64,000 bases of DNA from positions 300,040 through 364,039 of the forward strand of contig NZ_GG700642.1 in the NCBI RefSeq assembly GCF_000159995.1. Direction: 5' to 3'. The notes beneath the pieces were generated by a model. The model saw only the letters and a list, made by a program, of their open reading frames with translations. It was not told the DNA's origin and did no database searches. Positions 42,958 to 52,297 of this stretch are shown one piece after another (positions within the stretch are counted from its first letter, which is position 1; each line of letters begins with the position of its first letter). A program made the translations under genes and the position numbers. Source of the stretch: Alloprevotella tannerae ATCC 51259 (lineage in GTDB: Bacteria > Bacteroidota > Bacteroidia > Bacteroidales > Bacteroidaceae).

Positions 42958-43017
42958 CCATAACATATTTGATCATGCCGAAGAAAACGTTTTACCTAAA
43001 TTAATATCGTTACTAAT

Positions 43018-45204
43018 ATGAGAAGAAAATCATTATTACTGTGCTTAATGTTTATGAGCATCTTGGGAATGACGGCTCATTCCAATGTTGACAACACGGT
43101 TCCACACCGTAAGGTTTACGGATTCTTTTTACGCGGGAATTCATTGGGAGGTTATGGATTCGGCGACTTATATCTAGATAATCTCCAAGCCTGTTCAGTG
43201 ACCTATCCTTATAAGCAACCCCTTGGCGTATATGCCGGGGCTTGTGCCAATGGAGTCTATTATGCTTGTGAGTACACTTATAATTCTTATGGACCACCCA
43301 CTGCAGGCGATTTTATCTCCTACGATCTTTCCACGGGAGAAAAGAAAGTCATTGGAAAATATGCAGCCGACAACAATCAACTCAGAATCCAGGATATGAC
43401 CTACGATTATTCGTCAGGCACAATGTATGCTGTGGGCTTCGAAAGTGGAAATTCTATGCTTTATACATTTAATCTTGAAACCGGCGCACGTACTCCGGTT
43501 GCCACGTTGGCACAAAAAGGCGTAGGCACACTGGCGGCCGATTTGTCGGGCAATCTGTATACCATAGGGCAAGGCGGTACGCTTATGAAGATTAACAAGG
43601 AGACGGGTGAAGTGGAGGCGTTATGTGAAACCGAATATCAGGGAATGCTCTCTCACCAGACAATGGAGTTCGATAATACTACCGGAATGCTTTATTGGGC
43701 ATCTTGCACAAACTCCAAAGACGGTGGTAAGAATTCGTATATGATAAGGTTTAATTTGAAGACTTCGCCCGTAGAGGTAACGGAATTAGGAATGATTGGA
43801 GACCAATGCAATCTCTTAGCCATGTATATACCTTTTGTCAAGGCTGGGGAAGATGCGCCGGCATCACTTGCCGATATAACGATAAAGCCTGCCGATAATG
43901 GAATGAATAAGGCTGTTATAACCTGGGTAAACCCAACGAAGACTTTTGGAGGCAAAGATCTTTCAGACATTAAATCTATATCTGTAATGCGAGACGGCAA
44001 ACTTATTGCCACGCTTCCTACAAGCGAAATAGGCGGTAGTATGTCTTATGAGGATGCTTCTGTGCCCAATAGCGGAGAGTTTAGATATACGCTATATGCA
44101 ACGAATAGTGTAGGAGATGGGGAGCAATCCAATAAAAGGGTTTATATAGGTTTTGATGCTCCCGCTAAGCCTAACGATATTGCTGTGCAGATTAGTGAAG
44201 GATGCAAGTCGGCTGTAGTTCAATGGGCAAAGCCTCAAGGGGGATTTCACGGTGGTTATTTCACTGATGAAGGACTCACCTACAAAGTTATCCGCTTCCC
44301 GGACAGCGTTGTTGTTGGCCAAGAACTGACCGAGACCTCTTTCACCGATCAGTCTATCACTTCTTTAGGACGATACTATTACAAGGTATATGCTTGCAAT
44401 CCTTATGGAGAAACGGGTGCATATACACAAGCGAGTTATGTGCTTGGTTCAGCCGTTGATGCGCCGATACTTGAAGAATTTAATAATGAAGAGGAATATT
44501 TTGGTAGGTGGACTACTGTTGACGGCAACGACGACAACTATAGTTGGGTTTACAACTCTCCTTATGGCGCCTATCAGTTTGGCGATGATATCTCGGCAGC
44601 AGAGTATATCGTTAATCCGGGTGTTGCTAATTCGGGAAAAGACGCAGATGAATGGATTATTACGCCGCCCATCAATTTTGAAAAGAGCAAGACTTATGTG
44701 GTAAAACTCAAGATGCGTGCTATATCTGATGAAAAGATTGTGGTTACCCTTGGTTCCAATAACGCGACAGACAAGCAGCAGGCTGTAGATACAATAGTGG
44801 TGAAGAATAAAGGTGAGGAAGAGCTCCCTATTCCTATGTCCGAGTACGAAGTGAAGTTACCCGTTAATACGGATGGCGTCAATTGTGTTGGCGTTCATCT
44901 CATTTCTCAATATCCACAGTCAAATGTGTCACACCTGCAAATTGGAATGATTTCTATTGAGGAGGGCAACGCCACAAGTATAACGGAAATCTGCAACGAT
45001 CAAACCATAGCGTTCTGCGGAAGATCCATTGATTTAGGCACTGATAAGGCTGAAGCTTCACTATATGCTCTTGCCGGATACAAAGTGGCAGAGAGCAGAG
45101 GTCGCAAGATAAGCCTTGCTGCTGTTCCTTCGGGCATTTATATCCTGAAAGTGAAGCGAGAAGGAAAGCTCTCTACCATAAAGATACACGTCAAGGGAGC
45201 ATAA
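43018..45204 (+). CDS. Surface protein with FN3 and cleaved-adhesin domains, T9SS-type C-terminus
   Basis: This 728-residue protein has a signal peptide (LLLCLMFMSILGMTAHS) and a propeller-like N-terminal region (about 30-270; LSGNLYTIGQGGTLMKINKETGEV). Two fibronectin-III domains (about 275-375 and 378-470) come next, then a cleaved-adhesin domain (about 475-645) with FNNEEEYFGRWTTVDGNDD and DADEWIITPPINFEKSKTYVV. A C-terminal sorting-like segment ends it (LGTDKAEASLYALAGYKVAE to IHVKGA). Cleaved-adhesin domains occur in gingipain and haemagglutinin adhesin regions and bind host proteins or haem. The gene is monocistronic with a strong terminator. Confidence 0.85.
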   Translation: MRRKSLLLCLMFMSILGMTAHSNVDNTVPHRKVYGFFLRGNSLGGYGFGDLYLDNLQACSVTYPYKQPLGVYAGACANGVYYACEYTYNSYGPPTAGDFISYDLSTGEKKVIGKYAADNNQLRIQDMTYDYSSGTMYAVGFESGNSMLYTFNLETGARTPVATLAQKGVGTLAADLSGNLYTIGQGGTLMKINKETGEVEALCETEYQGMLSHQTMEFDNTTGMLYWASCTNSKDGGKNSYMIRFNLKTSPVEVTELGMIGDQCNLLAMYIPFVKAGEDAPASLADITIKPADNGMNKAVITWVNPTKTFGGKDLSDIKSISVMRDGKLIATLPTSEIGGSMSYEDASVPNSGEFRYTLYATNSVGDGEQSNKRVYIGFDAPAKPNDIAVQISEGCKSAVVQWAKPQGGFHGGYFTDEGLTYKVIRFPDSVVVGQELTETSFTDQSITSLGRYYYKVYACNPYGETGAYTQASYVLGSAVDAPILEEFNNEEEYFGRWTTVDGNDDNYSWVYNSPYGAYQFGDDISAAEYIVNPGVANSGKDADEWIITPPINFEKSKTYVVKLKMRAISDEKIVVTLGSNNATDKQQAVDTIVVKNKGEEELPIPMSEYEVKLPVNTDGVNCVGVHLISQYPQSNVSHLQIGMISIEEGNATSITEICNDQTIAFCGRSIDLGTDKAEASLYALAGYKVAESRGRKISLAAVPSGIYILKVKREGKLSTIKIHVKGA

Positions 45205-45221
45205 GCAATCTGTTGATATTA

Positions 45222-45292
45222 AAATAAGGCTCGTAGAGGAGTGAGAATATTACGTCCATTCTTCTGTGAGCCTTATTTGCTTTAATTTTTTG
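45222..45292 (+). terminator. Terminator of adhesin gene
   Basis: AATAAGGCTC (45223-45232) pairs with GAGCCTTATT (45268-45277), with further inner pairing (AGAGGAGTG/CATTCTTCT), followed by a T-rich tail. Confidence 0.75.
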
Positions 45293-45591
45293 TAATGTAA
45301 AATGCTCTCACACTAAACTCACGGGAGTAAAGTTCGTGAGAGAGAGAAGCGCGATCTTGCTGAAAGAAAGTGTCTCATAAAATGAGGAAACGTAATTTAT
45401 TCCAGACCCTGATGACAGCATTCCCAAAATAAATGCCGACTTGTGACTGTGTAAGCTTCATAGTTACTTTCTTTTTTCTTCAATTACAAAGATAAGAACA
45501 AGCGAGGCTTACACACTTTGGGGGGACATTACCGTAAAACTTATCTGAGCTTAGCTTTTCGGACATCGATAGGGGCATATTTAGTGTCTCT

Positions 45592-45672
45592 ACGTGTGGA
45601 GACGATCGTATCAACGAGTAGAGACGCTGGTCTCAGCGTGTAGAGACAGTTGTATCAACGTGTTGAAACTCC
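45592..45672 (+). repeat. 22-bp tandem repeat array, family 2
   Basis: Three full 22-bp units (45592-45613, 45614-45635, 45636-45657) and a partial fourth. The consensus is ACGTGTAGAGACG, four variable bases, then GTATCA or GTCTCA. The sequence is unrelated to family 1 but the period is identical. It lies between two convergent genes, outside both terminators. Confidence 0.82.
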
Positions 45673-45838
45673 ATTTTGTAACTTTGAAAATGAATCAGCA
45701 ATACTGTGTTGGCTGATACTAAAAGATGGAAAGTAAAGAGGGAATGCTTTAGACTTACACACGTTTGTAGGTCAGTATCATCAAAGTCATTTAGACATCG
45801 GCTTCTAAATAACGTGTTATCCGCAAGGTGTTGTTTTG

Positions 45839-45895
45839 CAAAAAAGCGCAATGGATAATTTGGGCTGCTTAGCCTTACAAATTATCCATTACGCC
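45839..45895 (-). terminator. Terminator of pflBA
   Basis: AATGGATAATTTG (45850-45862) and its perfect complement (45878-45890), extended by GCG/CGC, form a 16-17-bp stem. On the minus strand TTTTTTG follows. It lies 19 bp past the pflA stop. Confidence 0.9.
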
Positions 45896-45913
45896 TCAAA
45901 ATAAAAGAACTTC

Positions 45914-46633
45914 TTACGCAGTTAATATCTTGCGTGCGTGAAGCAGACTTTCTTCCGTAGGTGGTTTAACGTCTGTAAGTGCGTAGGGCATTTCTAATTG
46001 CTCCCATTTATAGACGCCTAAGGCGTGATAAGGTAGCACTTCTACACGTTCAACATTGCTTAATGTATCAATAAAAGCACGAAGTCCGTATAGTGCCTCG
46101 TCATTATCATTGATGCCCGGCACTAATACGTGTCTTATCCATACCGGCTTGCCGATCTCAGAGAGATAACGGGCGCAGTCGAGGATATTCTCGTTGCCCC
46201 AACCCGTCAGTTGCTTATGGGCTTTGCTATCAATATGCTTGATATCCAACAGAAGCAAGTCGGTATACTTCATTAACTCTTCAAAAGCTGAGAAAGCGGC
46301 CGCCTCCCTACTGAAAGGTTGAGCGGAAGTATCCAGACAAGTATTGATGCCTAAGTCCTTGGCTTTGCGAAACAGTTCGGTAAGTGCAGGCATCTGTAGC
46401 AATGCTTCACCACCGCTCACCGTGATGCCACCTTGCTCTCCCCAGTAACTTTGAAAACGTTGCGCCTGAGCTAAGACCTCATCAACAGAGCGTAGTTGCC
46501 CGCCCGCTCTGCTCCACGTATCCGGATTATGACAATACTGACACCGCATCGCGCATCCTTTAAGAAAGATCACGAAACGTATTCCAGGCCCATCCACCGA
46601 ACCGAAAGATTCGATGGAATGGACCTGAAGCAT
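45914..46633 (-). CDS. pflA: Pyruvate formate-lyase activating enzyme
   Basis: This 239-residue radical-SAM enzyme generates the glycyl radical on PflB. The cluster motif CAMRCQYC places cysteines at 27, 31 and 34. HSIESFGSVDGPGIRFVIFLKG before it is diagnostic of PflA. I use the ATG at 46633 (MLQVHSIES); the longer frame to 46717 overlaps the 3' end of pflB. It lies 49 bp downstream of pflB. Confidence 0.95.
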   Translation of the reverse strand: MLQVHSIESFGSVDGPGIRFVIFLKGCAMRCQYCHNPDTWSRAGGQLRSVDEVLAQAQRFQSYWGEQGGITVSGGEALLQMPALTELFRKAKDLGINTCLDTSAQPFSREAAAFSAFEELMKYTDLLLLDIKHIDSKAHKQLTGWGNENILDCARYLSEIGKPVWIRHVLVPGINDNDEALYGLRAFIDTLSNVERVEVLPYHALGVYKWEQLEMPYALTDVKPPTEESLLHARKILTA

Positions 46634-46682
46634 ACTGTCAGTAGTTTGTAATTTGGAATTGTCTGTTTGATGAATATCCACG

Positions 46683-48929
46683 TTACATAGAACCATGTGA
46701 GCGACGTGCAATAACATCCAACTGCTGTTCGCGTGTAAGGTCGATGAACTTCACCGCATAGCCGCTCACACGGATCGTGAAGTTAGCATACTCTTCCTTC
46801 TCGGGGTGTTCCATACAGTCGATCAGCTTATCTACGCCAAAGACATTCACGTTCAAATGGTGTGCGCCACGATTGAAGTAACCATCCATCACGCCTACGA
46901 GCGTATTGATGCGTTCCTCATCATTGTGACCGAGTGCATCCGGGCTGATTGTTTGCGTGTTGGAAATGCCGTCAAGCGCATATTCATAAGGAATCTTCGC
47001 CGTTGAGTTCAACGATGCCAGCAAACCATTCTGCTCTGCTCCGTAAGATGGGTTTGCACCCGGAGCGAGCGGCGCGCCGGAAGCACGACCGTCGGGCGTA
47101 TTACCCGTATTCTTGCCATATACCACGTTAGAAGTGATGGTAAGAATACTTGTCGTCGGCTCAGATTTACGATAAGTATGGTGCTTGCGAATCATACTCA
47201 TGAAAGTCTTTAACAGCCATACAGCGATTTCATCGGCGCGGTCATCATCATTACCATAGCGCGGGAAGTCGCCTTCTGTCTTATACTCTACCGGGAAGCC
47301 GCTCTCGTCACGGATAATATTGACTTTAGCATACTTAATAGCCGAGATAGAGTCAACTACGTGACTGAAGCCTGCAATACCCGTTGCGAAAGTGCGACGC
47401 ACATCGGTGTCGATCAGTGCAAGTTCGGCAGCCTCATAGAAGTACTTATCGTGCATATAATGGATAAGATTCAGCGTGTTTACATAAACCCCCGTTAACC
47501 ATTCCATCATATTTTTGAAGCGCGGCATAAACTCGTCATAAGTTACCACGTCGCCTTCGATCGGACGATAAGCCGGACCGCATTGCTCACGCGTCTTAGC
47601 ATCTACACCGCCACTGATCGCATAGTTCACACACTTTGCGAGGTTGGCACGAGCACCGAAGAACTGCATCTCCTTACCGGTCTGTGTAGCCGATACGCAG
47701 CAGCAGATCGAATAATCATCGCCCCAAATAGGACGCATCACGTCGTCATTCTCATATTGTATTGAGCTTGTCGCGATAGAAATCTTTGCCGCATAGTCCT
47801 TGAAGGTCTTGGGCAAGCGTGAGCTATACAAGACGGTGAGGTTGGGCTCAGGCGACGGCCCCATATTCTCCAGCGTGTGGAGGAAGCGGAAGTCGGTCTT
47901 CGTTACCATTGAACGGCCGTCCATACCTAATCCGGCCACTTCGAGCGTAGCCCATACAGGGTCGCCCGAGAAGAGCTGGTTGTAAGATGGGATGCGGGCA
48001 AACTTCACCATACGGAACTTCATCACCAAGTGGTCAATGAGTTCTTGCGCTTCTTTCTCCGTAAGCGTTCCTTCTTTGAAGTCACGCTGAATATAGATGT
48101 CGAGGAAAGTAGAAATACGACCTACCGACATCGCCGCGCCGTTTTGCGTTTTGATCGCTGCCAAGTAGCCGAAGTAAAGCCACTGCACAGCTTCGTGCGC
48201 ATTGTTGGCCGGTTCAGAAATGTCGTAACCATAGATGGCCGCCATCTCTTTCATCTCTTTCAAGGCCTTGATCTGCATAGAGATCTCTTCGCGCAAGCGG
48301 ATTACTTCTTCCGTCATCGTTCCGTCGCCGCAATTGCGCAGATCCTTCGCTTTCTCGTTAATCAAGAAATCAACACCATACAGCGCCACGCGACGATAGT
48401 CGCCGACGATACGCCCACGTCCATACGTATCAGGAAGACCTGTAAGGATATGGTTGTGTCTGACGAGCTTCATCTCGTCCGTATAAGCATCGAATACGCC
48501 ATCATTGTGCGTCTTGCAATACTTCGTAAATATTTCGTGAAGCTTTGCAGAAGGCTCATAGCCATAAGTTGTGCAAGCCTGTTCCGCCATCTTTATACCG
48601 CCGTAGGGCATAAAGGCGCGCTTCAAAGGCTTATCCGTTTGCAAACCGACAATCTTCTCCTGCTCCTTAGTTCCCTCTCCGATATAGGCAGGACCATAGG
48701 CCGTCATACTGGAAACGATTTCCGTTTCCATATCCAATACGCCACCTTTCGCACGCTCCTGCTTTTGCAGTTCTTTGAGCATACCCCAAAGTTTGTCCGT
48801 TGCTTCAGTTGGAGCTTCGAGGAATGAAGCGTCACCCTCATAAGTGGTGTAGTTGTCTTGAATAAACTGGCGCAAGTTGACCTCATCGACCCACTTTGTG
48901 CCGGTAAATCCTCTCCATGCTTTTTTCAT
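46683..48929 (-). CDS. pflB: Formate C-acetyltransferase (pyruvate formate-lyase)
   Basis: This 748-residue glycyl-radical enzyme splits pyruvate and CoA into acetyl-CoA and formate in anaerobic fermentation. The catalytic cysteine pair lies in [13 protein letters not shown] near residue 409, and the radical glycine is G723 in [10 protein letters not shown]-terminal motifs ([20 protein letters not shown]) and length are standard. It has a good promoter 85-114 bp upstream and is followed by its activase. Confidence 0.98.
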   Translation of the reverse strand: MKKAWRGFTGTKWVDEVNLRQFIQDNYTTYEGDASFLEAPTEATDKLWGMLKELQKQERAKGGVLDMETEIVSSMTAYGPAYIGEGTKEQEKIVGLQTDKPLKRAFMPYGGIKMAEQACTTYGYEPSAKLHEIFTKYCKTHNDGVFDAYTDEMKLVRHNHILTGLPDTYGRGRIVGDYRRVALYGVDFLINEKAKDLRNCGDGTMTEEVIRLREEISMQIKALKEMKEMAAIYGYDISEPANNAHEAVQWLYFGYLAAIKTQNGAAMSVGRISTFLDIYIQRDFKEGTLTEKEAQELIDHLVMKFRMVKFARIPSYNQLFSGDPVWATLEVAGLGMDGRSMVTKTDFRFLHTLENMGPSPEPNLTVLYSSRLPKTFKDYAAKISIATSSIQYENDDVMRPIWGDDYSICCCVSATQTGKEMQFFGARANLAKCVNYAISGGVDAKTREQCGPAYRPIEGDVVTYDEFMPRFKNMMEWLTGVYVNTLNLIHYMHDKYFYEAAELALIDTDVRRTFATGIAGFSHVVDSISAIKYAKVNIIRDESGFPVEYKTEGDFPRYGNDDDRADEIAVWLLKTFMSMIRKHHTYRKSEPTTSILTITSNVVYGKNTGNTPDGRASGAPLAPGANPSYGAEQNGLLASLNSTAKIPYEYALDGISNTQTISPDALGHNDEERINTLVGVMDGYFNRGAHHLNVNVFGVDKLIDCMEHPEKEEYANFTIRVSGYAVKFIDLTREQQLDVIARRSHGSM

Positions 48930-49013
48930 ACTATTTGATTGTTATTATGTAAAATGCTGCGTTAAAATGCTTGTACGTACGCTTACTGCCAAAGCACTCC
49001 TAATCACAGCGAG

Positions 49014-49043
49014 CAAAGTTAGGTATAAAAAGGGTAAAACCAA
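49014..49043 (-). promoter_or_regulatory. Promoter of pflBA
   Basis: On the minus strand TTG (49043-49041), 19 bp, then TAACTTTG (49021-49014). The leader is about 78 nt. Confidence 0.65.
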
Positions 49044-49350
49044 GAGCTTGGTTAAATTTATGTTTATATGTAGCGCAAAAAATCAAGATTTGAAAAGTTC
49101 AGAAGCGGAGAACTTCTGTGAGTGGATGGTGAGCGATCAAGAGTAGCTTATCGAATGCAGGAGCAATGAACAAGTTTTCATCTTCCTCCAATCGCGCCCT
49201 CGAAGCCCTGCGCTCCGATAGTTTGTCAGACAAGCTGTTTCTTCTCTTTACTCACGCCTCTTCGCCTTGAAGCTTCATGGCAATCCAGCCTTCATCGATG
49301 TTTTCACACTCCTTTACCTGCATACGAGGATCCGCTTCGCAAGCCTCGCA

Positions 49351-49545
49351 TTATTCAACATAGCTTTCCAAAGGGTATCGAATGGAGAGCGCCTCGTCAT
49401 TCGCATCAAAGTATAAGAATGAAATCGAACCTTGTTCAGATATTTCCTTGTCCGAAGGATGTATTTCGCCGAAGTATATTTCAAAATTCTTCTCTGCCAT
49501 TTCCGGATGAAGCTCGTGCTTTGAGATCTCTACAAAACTCTTCAT
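49351..49545 (-). CDS. Small hypothetical protein
   Basis: Sixty-four codons start MKSFVEISKHELHPEMAEKN and end YPLESYVE. It is acidic, has no signal peptide and belongs to no family I recognise. The same frame stays open for another 32 codons after its TAA stop (CEACEADPRMQVKECENIDE, then GWIAMKLQGEEA). It could therefore be a longer gene broken by one nonsense codon. It lies between pflB and the IS-rich region. Confidence 0.4.
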   Translation of the reverse strand: MKSFVEISKHELHPEMAEKNFEIYFGEIHPSDKEISEQGSISFLYFDANDEALSIRYPLESYVE

Positions 49546-49658
49546 TTAATTAGCCCATATCAAATACTTTTTTGTACCTTTATGGCATGAAACAAAGGAT
49601 ATCCTCTCCAAGTTTTGCTGATTCCTCAATTCCGCAGCATTATTCCTTGTAAGATAAT

Positions 49659-49714
49659 TTTATACATTGAGATGAGTTTTTGGAGCTTTATACATTGATA
49701 CGAGTTTTTTGGGG
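49659..49714 (+). repeat. 28-bp direct repeat, two copies
   Basis: TTTATACATTGAGATGAGTT at 49659 recurs with small changes at 49687, both followed by a T/G-rich run. It lies just beyond the 3' end of the IS1380 transposase remnant and may be a subterminal repeat of that element. Confidence 0.5.
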
Positions 49715-49792
49715 AGAGAGAGTTCTTGCATAGTCATGAAATCCCCCACCCAAACCAATGGGGAAGTATGAAAAACCACAAAGAAATGATGT

Positions 49793-50258
49793 TTATTCAA
49801 GGAAGACCTCAGCGTAGTAGGTTTTATTTGTATATAGGTTCAGAACGTTCTGCCTTCCCGTTCTTACCCATTTTGCTGGTACGCTGACAAAATGTAGGAT
49901 AAAGGCTTTCAGCCTGCTTGTCTTTTTCAATGGCTTGACCTTCTCGCTGATATGACGGACGAGGTAGAGATAGAAGTTCTTCAGCATGGCGGTAACCATC
50001 ATGAAAACCATGTTCTCAGCCATAAAGGAAAAGGGCAGATGCGACCATCCGAAGTCATTGTTCTGTATGTCGAAGTTCTTTTCGCTTGCTCCACGCTCAT
50101 TGTAGAATGTAATGATGTCCTTCTCGGTAGATGTCCGGTTATTGGTAAGGATACAGCGGTATGTGTATATCACTCCGAACATATCCATCTGTTCCCTACC
50201 GTGCTTGTCTTTCAAGGGACTACGCTGTACGACAAGCCTGTATGACTTTCCTTCTATT
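49793..50258 (-). pseudogene. IS1380-family transposase, C-terminal remnant
   Basis: About 155 codons remain. IEGKSYRLVVQRSPLKD is followed by FYNERGASEKNFDIQNNDFG, the IS1380 YxxRGxxEKxI motif with the last catalytic Glu, and then a basic C-terminus. The N-terminal two thirds is missing. The IS982 element at 50259-51426 interrupts the frame. Removing the IS with one copy of its TATTA duplication rejoins the frame to MVIEGKSYRLVV, but only a few more codons precede before the rteC terminator. The remnant was therefore already truncated. Confidence 0.8.
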
Positions 50259-51426
50259 AACCCCAATTCGGTTTAAGGCCCCCTCCTTTTTACTCAGATT
50301 ATAGTCCACAACGATTCTTTCGACCTTGTTTTAGGCCGAAGATTTATTGTTTCACGCAAGTAAATTTAGAAAAGTGTGAGCTGTTTCACTTCTGTTTCTC
50401 CCTCCATCTCAAACTCCATATTGATAGAGGGTTTTGTATCGTAGAAAGCATAAGCCGCCATTCCTGCCAAAAGGTTGACAATAAAGTTTGAGATACTTCT
50501 GTGGCGGGTATGAACAATCTGTGCCACGTTCTTGAGCATATCGTTAATGGTTTCGATAATGCTTCTTTTGCGGAGCATGATTTTGTCGTGCACATCCATT
50601 AAGCGGTTCTTCATATTAGTGCGTATTCCCGTGACGATGTGAACTCCCCTATCGAAGAGTGAAGCAAAAAGAGATTGTGAAATGTATCCCTTGTCCGCAT
50701 AGAGCTTTCCGAATAAATCCTTAGTTAAGTTATTAAATACCTCCGGGTTACGATCGTCCACATTGGCTTTGGTAAGTGCAAAGTTGAGTAATTCCCCTCG
50801 TTCATTACACAGCAGATGCAGCTTAAAACCATAGTACCATCCCATCGTGCTTTTCCCTTTATGAGCATAGCCCTTGAAGACACGATTAGAATACTCACGC
50901 TTGTTTTCACACACGGGAATACGCGTTGAATCGATAAAAGTAATCCCTGTACATTCTCCCATCAGAGCTAATTTAAGGAAGAGCAAAAGGGGGATCGTCA
51001 CTCGTGGCATACGTTCCACAAAGCGGGTATACGAAAGAAGGTTAGGGAACTCTTCTTTAAGTTCTCGACAGACGTAGAAGAGATAGAAATGTTTGAAATT
51101 GCGAAATGTATTGCTGTGGAACAAGACAAGAATGGTAATCATTTCTGCATCGCTCATTCTTCCCTTTCTATTGCGAGTTTTAGGGGTGTTTGGAGAGGGG
51201 GTTGAAAGCGAAAGTGCTTTTTTGTTCAATTCTAACTCATATTCTTTGCAGAAATCATCTGCAATACAATAAATTTCCGTAACTTTGCTGACAAGTTTCA
51301 TAGAGGATTGTTTTTTGTTATCTGTTTGGTTATCAACAACAAATATACGAAAAATAATCCTCTTTTTGGGCTTTTATTGAAACTATTTTAAGACAAAAAT
51401 AAGCCTTGCTTATCCCGAATTGGGGT
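50259..51426 (-). mobile_element. IS982-family insertion sequence (complete)
   Basis: The element is 1168 bp. The terminal inverted repeats are perfect over 12 bp (ACCCCAATTCGG at 50259-50270; complement at 51415-51426). A 5-bp direct duplication TATTA flanks it at 50254-50258 and 51427-51431. One intact transposase gene lies inside. Intact ends and duplication indicate a recent insertion. Confidence 0.9.
50366..51301 (-). CDS. IS982-family transposase
   Basis: This 311-residue protein is the DDE transposase of the surrounding element. It shows the first catalytic Asp in TFIDSTRIPVCENKRE, the second in LYADKGYIS, and a C-terminal RKRSIIETINDMLKN with the conserved Glu. The Y-G-F-K-L-H-L-L-C-N core and length are as in known IS982 members. 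No frameshift is seen, so it should be active. Confidence 0.93.
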   Translation of the reverse strand: MKLVSKVTEIYCIADDFCKEYELELNKKALSLSTPSPNTPKTRNRKGRMSDAEMITILVLFHSNTFRNFKHFYLFYVCRELKEEFPNLLSYTRFVERMPRVTIPLLLFLKLALMGECTGITFIDSTRIPVCENKREYSNRVFKGYAHKGKSTMGWYYGFKLHLLCNERGELLNFALTKANVDDRNPEVFNNLTKDLFGKLYADKGYISQSLFASLFDRGVHIVTGIRTNMKNRLMDVHDKIMLRKRSIIETINDMLKNVAQIVHTRHRSISNFIVNLLAGMAAYAFYDTKPSINMEFEMEGETEVKQLTLF

Positions 51427-51442
51427 TATTACCATTCCGTAA

Positions 51443-51485
51443 TGAAAAAAATCAGGCCTCCCTCAAATAAAAGGGAAGCCTGATT
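51443..51485 (-). terminator. Terminator of RteC-domain gene
   Basis: On the minus strand AATCAGGCTTCCC (51485-51473), a 10-nt loop, GGGAGGCCTGATT (51462-51450), then TTTTTT. The 13-bp stem has one or two G-T pairs. It lies 17 bp beyond the stop. Confidence 0.85.
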
Positions 51486-51501
51486 AACCTTTTGATGGCG
51501 A

Positions 51502-51873
51502 TTATCGCTTCTTGAACTTGCCCCCTTTCAGGTCGCTCTCCACCATACGCTTATTGAGTTTCTCTCGGAGTTCGTCAAGGAAATAGGTGCGGCTGTCATC
51601 TTTGCGATGCTTCATATTCATATATACGTTGTAGCAGTTCTTTATCTCCACCCCGAAGATTTCAGAGAGAGCATCTGCCAACTCCTCAACACCGATTTCT
51701 CCGTTGTTGATACAATCACAGGTGTCGAGAGCGTAAAGGAGTTCTACCAAGTCTGTTGCTTTGCCCGTCCAACAGAGATTGCAAGCCACTTTTTGTGGAG
51801 CAGGGAGCAACCCTTGCAACCTCATATCCAGCAATTTTAGTTCCGTGTCAATGACAAAGAGTAGTTCTGACAC
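51502..51873 (-). CDS. RteC-domain protein (short form)
   Basis: This 123-residue protein has a GTG start. CWTGKATDLVELLYALDTCDCINNG, VEELADALSEIFGVEIKN and RTYFLDELREKLNKRM match the RteC domain, known from the regulator that controls excision of CTnDOT-type elements in response to tetracycline. Full RteC is about twice as long, so this is a short form or a C-terminal half. It supports the view that the region derives from a conjugative element. Confidence 0.75.
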   Translation of the reverse strand: MSELLFVIDTELKLLDMRLQGLLPAPQKVACNLCWTGKATDLVELLYALDTCDCINNGEIGVEELADALSEIFGVEIKNCYNVYMNMKHRKDDSRTYFLDELREKLNKRMVESDLKGGKFKKR

Positions 51874-52081
51874 ATTTTTCCCCCATTTCGACTGTTAAGG
51901 CAGGACTCGCATGGATAATCTGCAATTGAAATCGAGTGTAATGCAAGGTTCGAAATAATGCCTCCAATTTTTTCTCTGTCTCTACAAGCTTTAAGATTTC
52001 TCTAATTAAGCAAGCAGTAGCTTTCGTTGTATTTTCAGAGAGTAGCATTTTAAAAGAGTTCTTTTTTACGAGTCTTTTCAT
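51848..52081 (-). CDS. Small hypothetical protein upstream of RteC-domain gene
   Basis: Seventy-seven codons (MKRLVKKNSFKMLLSENTTK, helical and basic, to KCVRTTLCH) overlap the RteC frame by 26 bp in another frame. It could be a small regulatory protein, or the 5' part of an rteC gene separated by a frameshift. It does not resemble the RteC N-terminus to my eye. Confidence 0.35.
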   Translation of the reverse strand: MKRLVKKNSFKMLLSENTTKATACLIREILKLVETEKKLEALFRTLHYTRFQLQIIHASPALTVEMGEKCVRTTLCH

Positions 52082-52297
52082 ATTCCTAATCTATGAATGG
52101 TTTTACTATTCTTCTGAAAGAGTAAATACATCTGAATAACATTGAATAGTCAAAACAGATGATAGAGCAAGAGATATGAAAAGAAGATTCTCATCAGGTG
52201 TTATCTTCGTTGCCCTTTTAATTTACGGGCAAAGTTCATATGTTTTATTGAGACAAAATATCCGTAAAAAGTATAGTTGTACCCCTGTTAAGTTGAA

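Larger units (their letters stand above)
42266..43017. other. Intergenic region with gene remnant
   Basis: This 750-bp stretch contains the methyltransferase-operon promoter, a sequence resembling an IS982-family end, a short 3' coding remnant with a terminator, and a -7-like element before the next gene. No intact gene is present. Confidence 0.5.
45205..45913. other. Convergent intergenic region
   Basis: This 700-bp stretch between the 3' ends of the adhesin and pflA genes carries both terminators and the 22-bp array at 45592-45672. An orphan TATCTTTG (minus strand, 45494-45487) has no gene downstream. I see no open frame worth calling. Confidence 0.55.
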
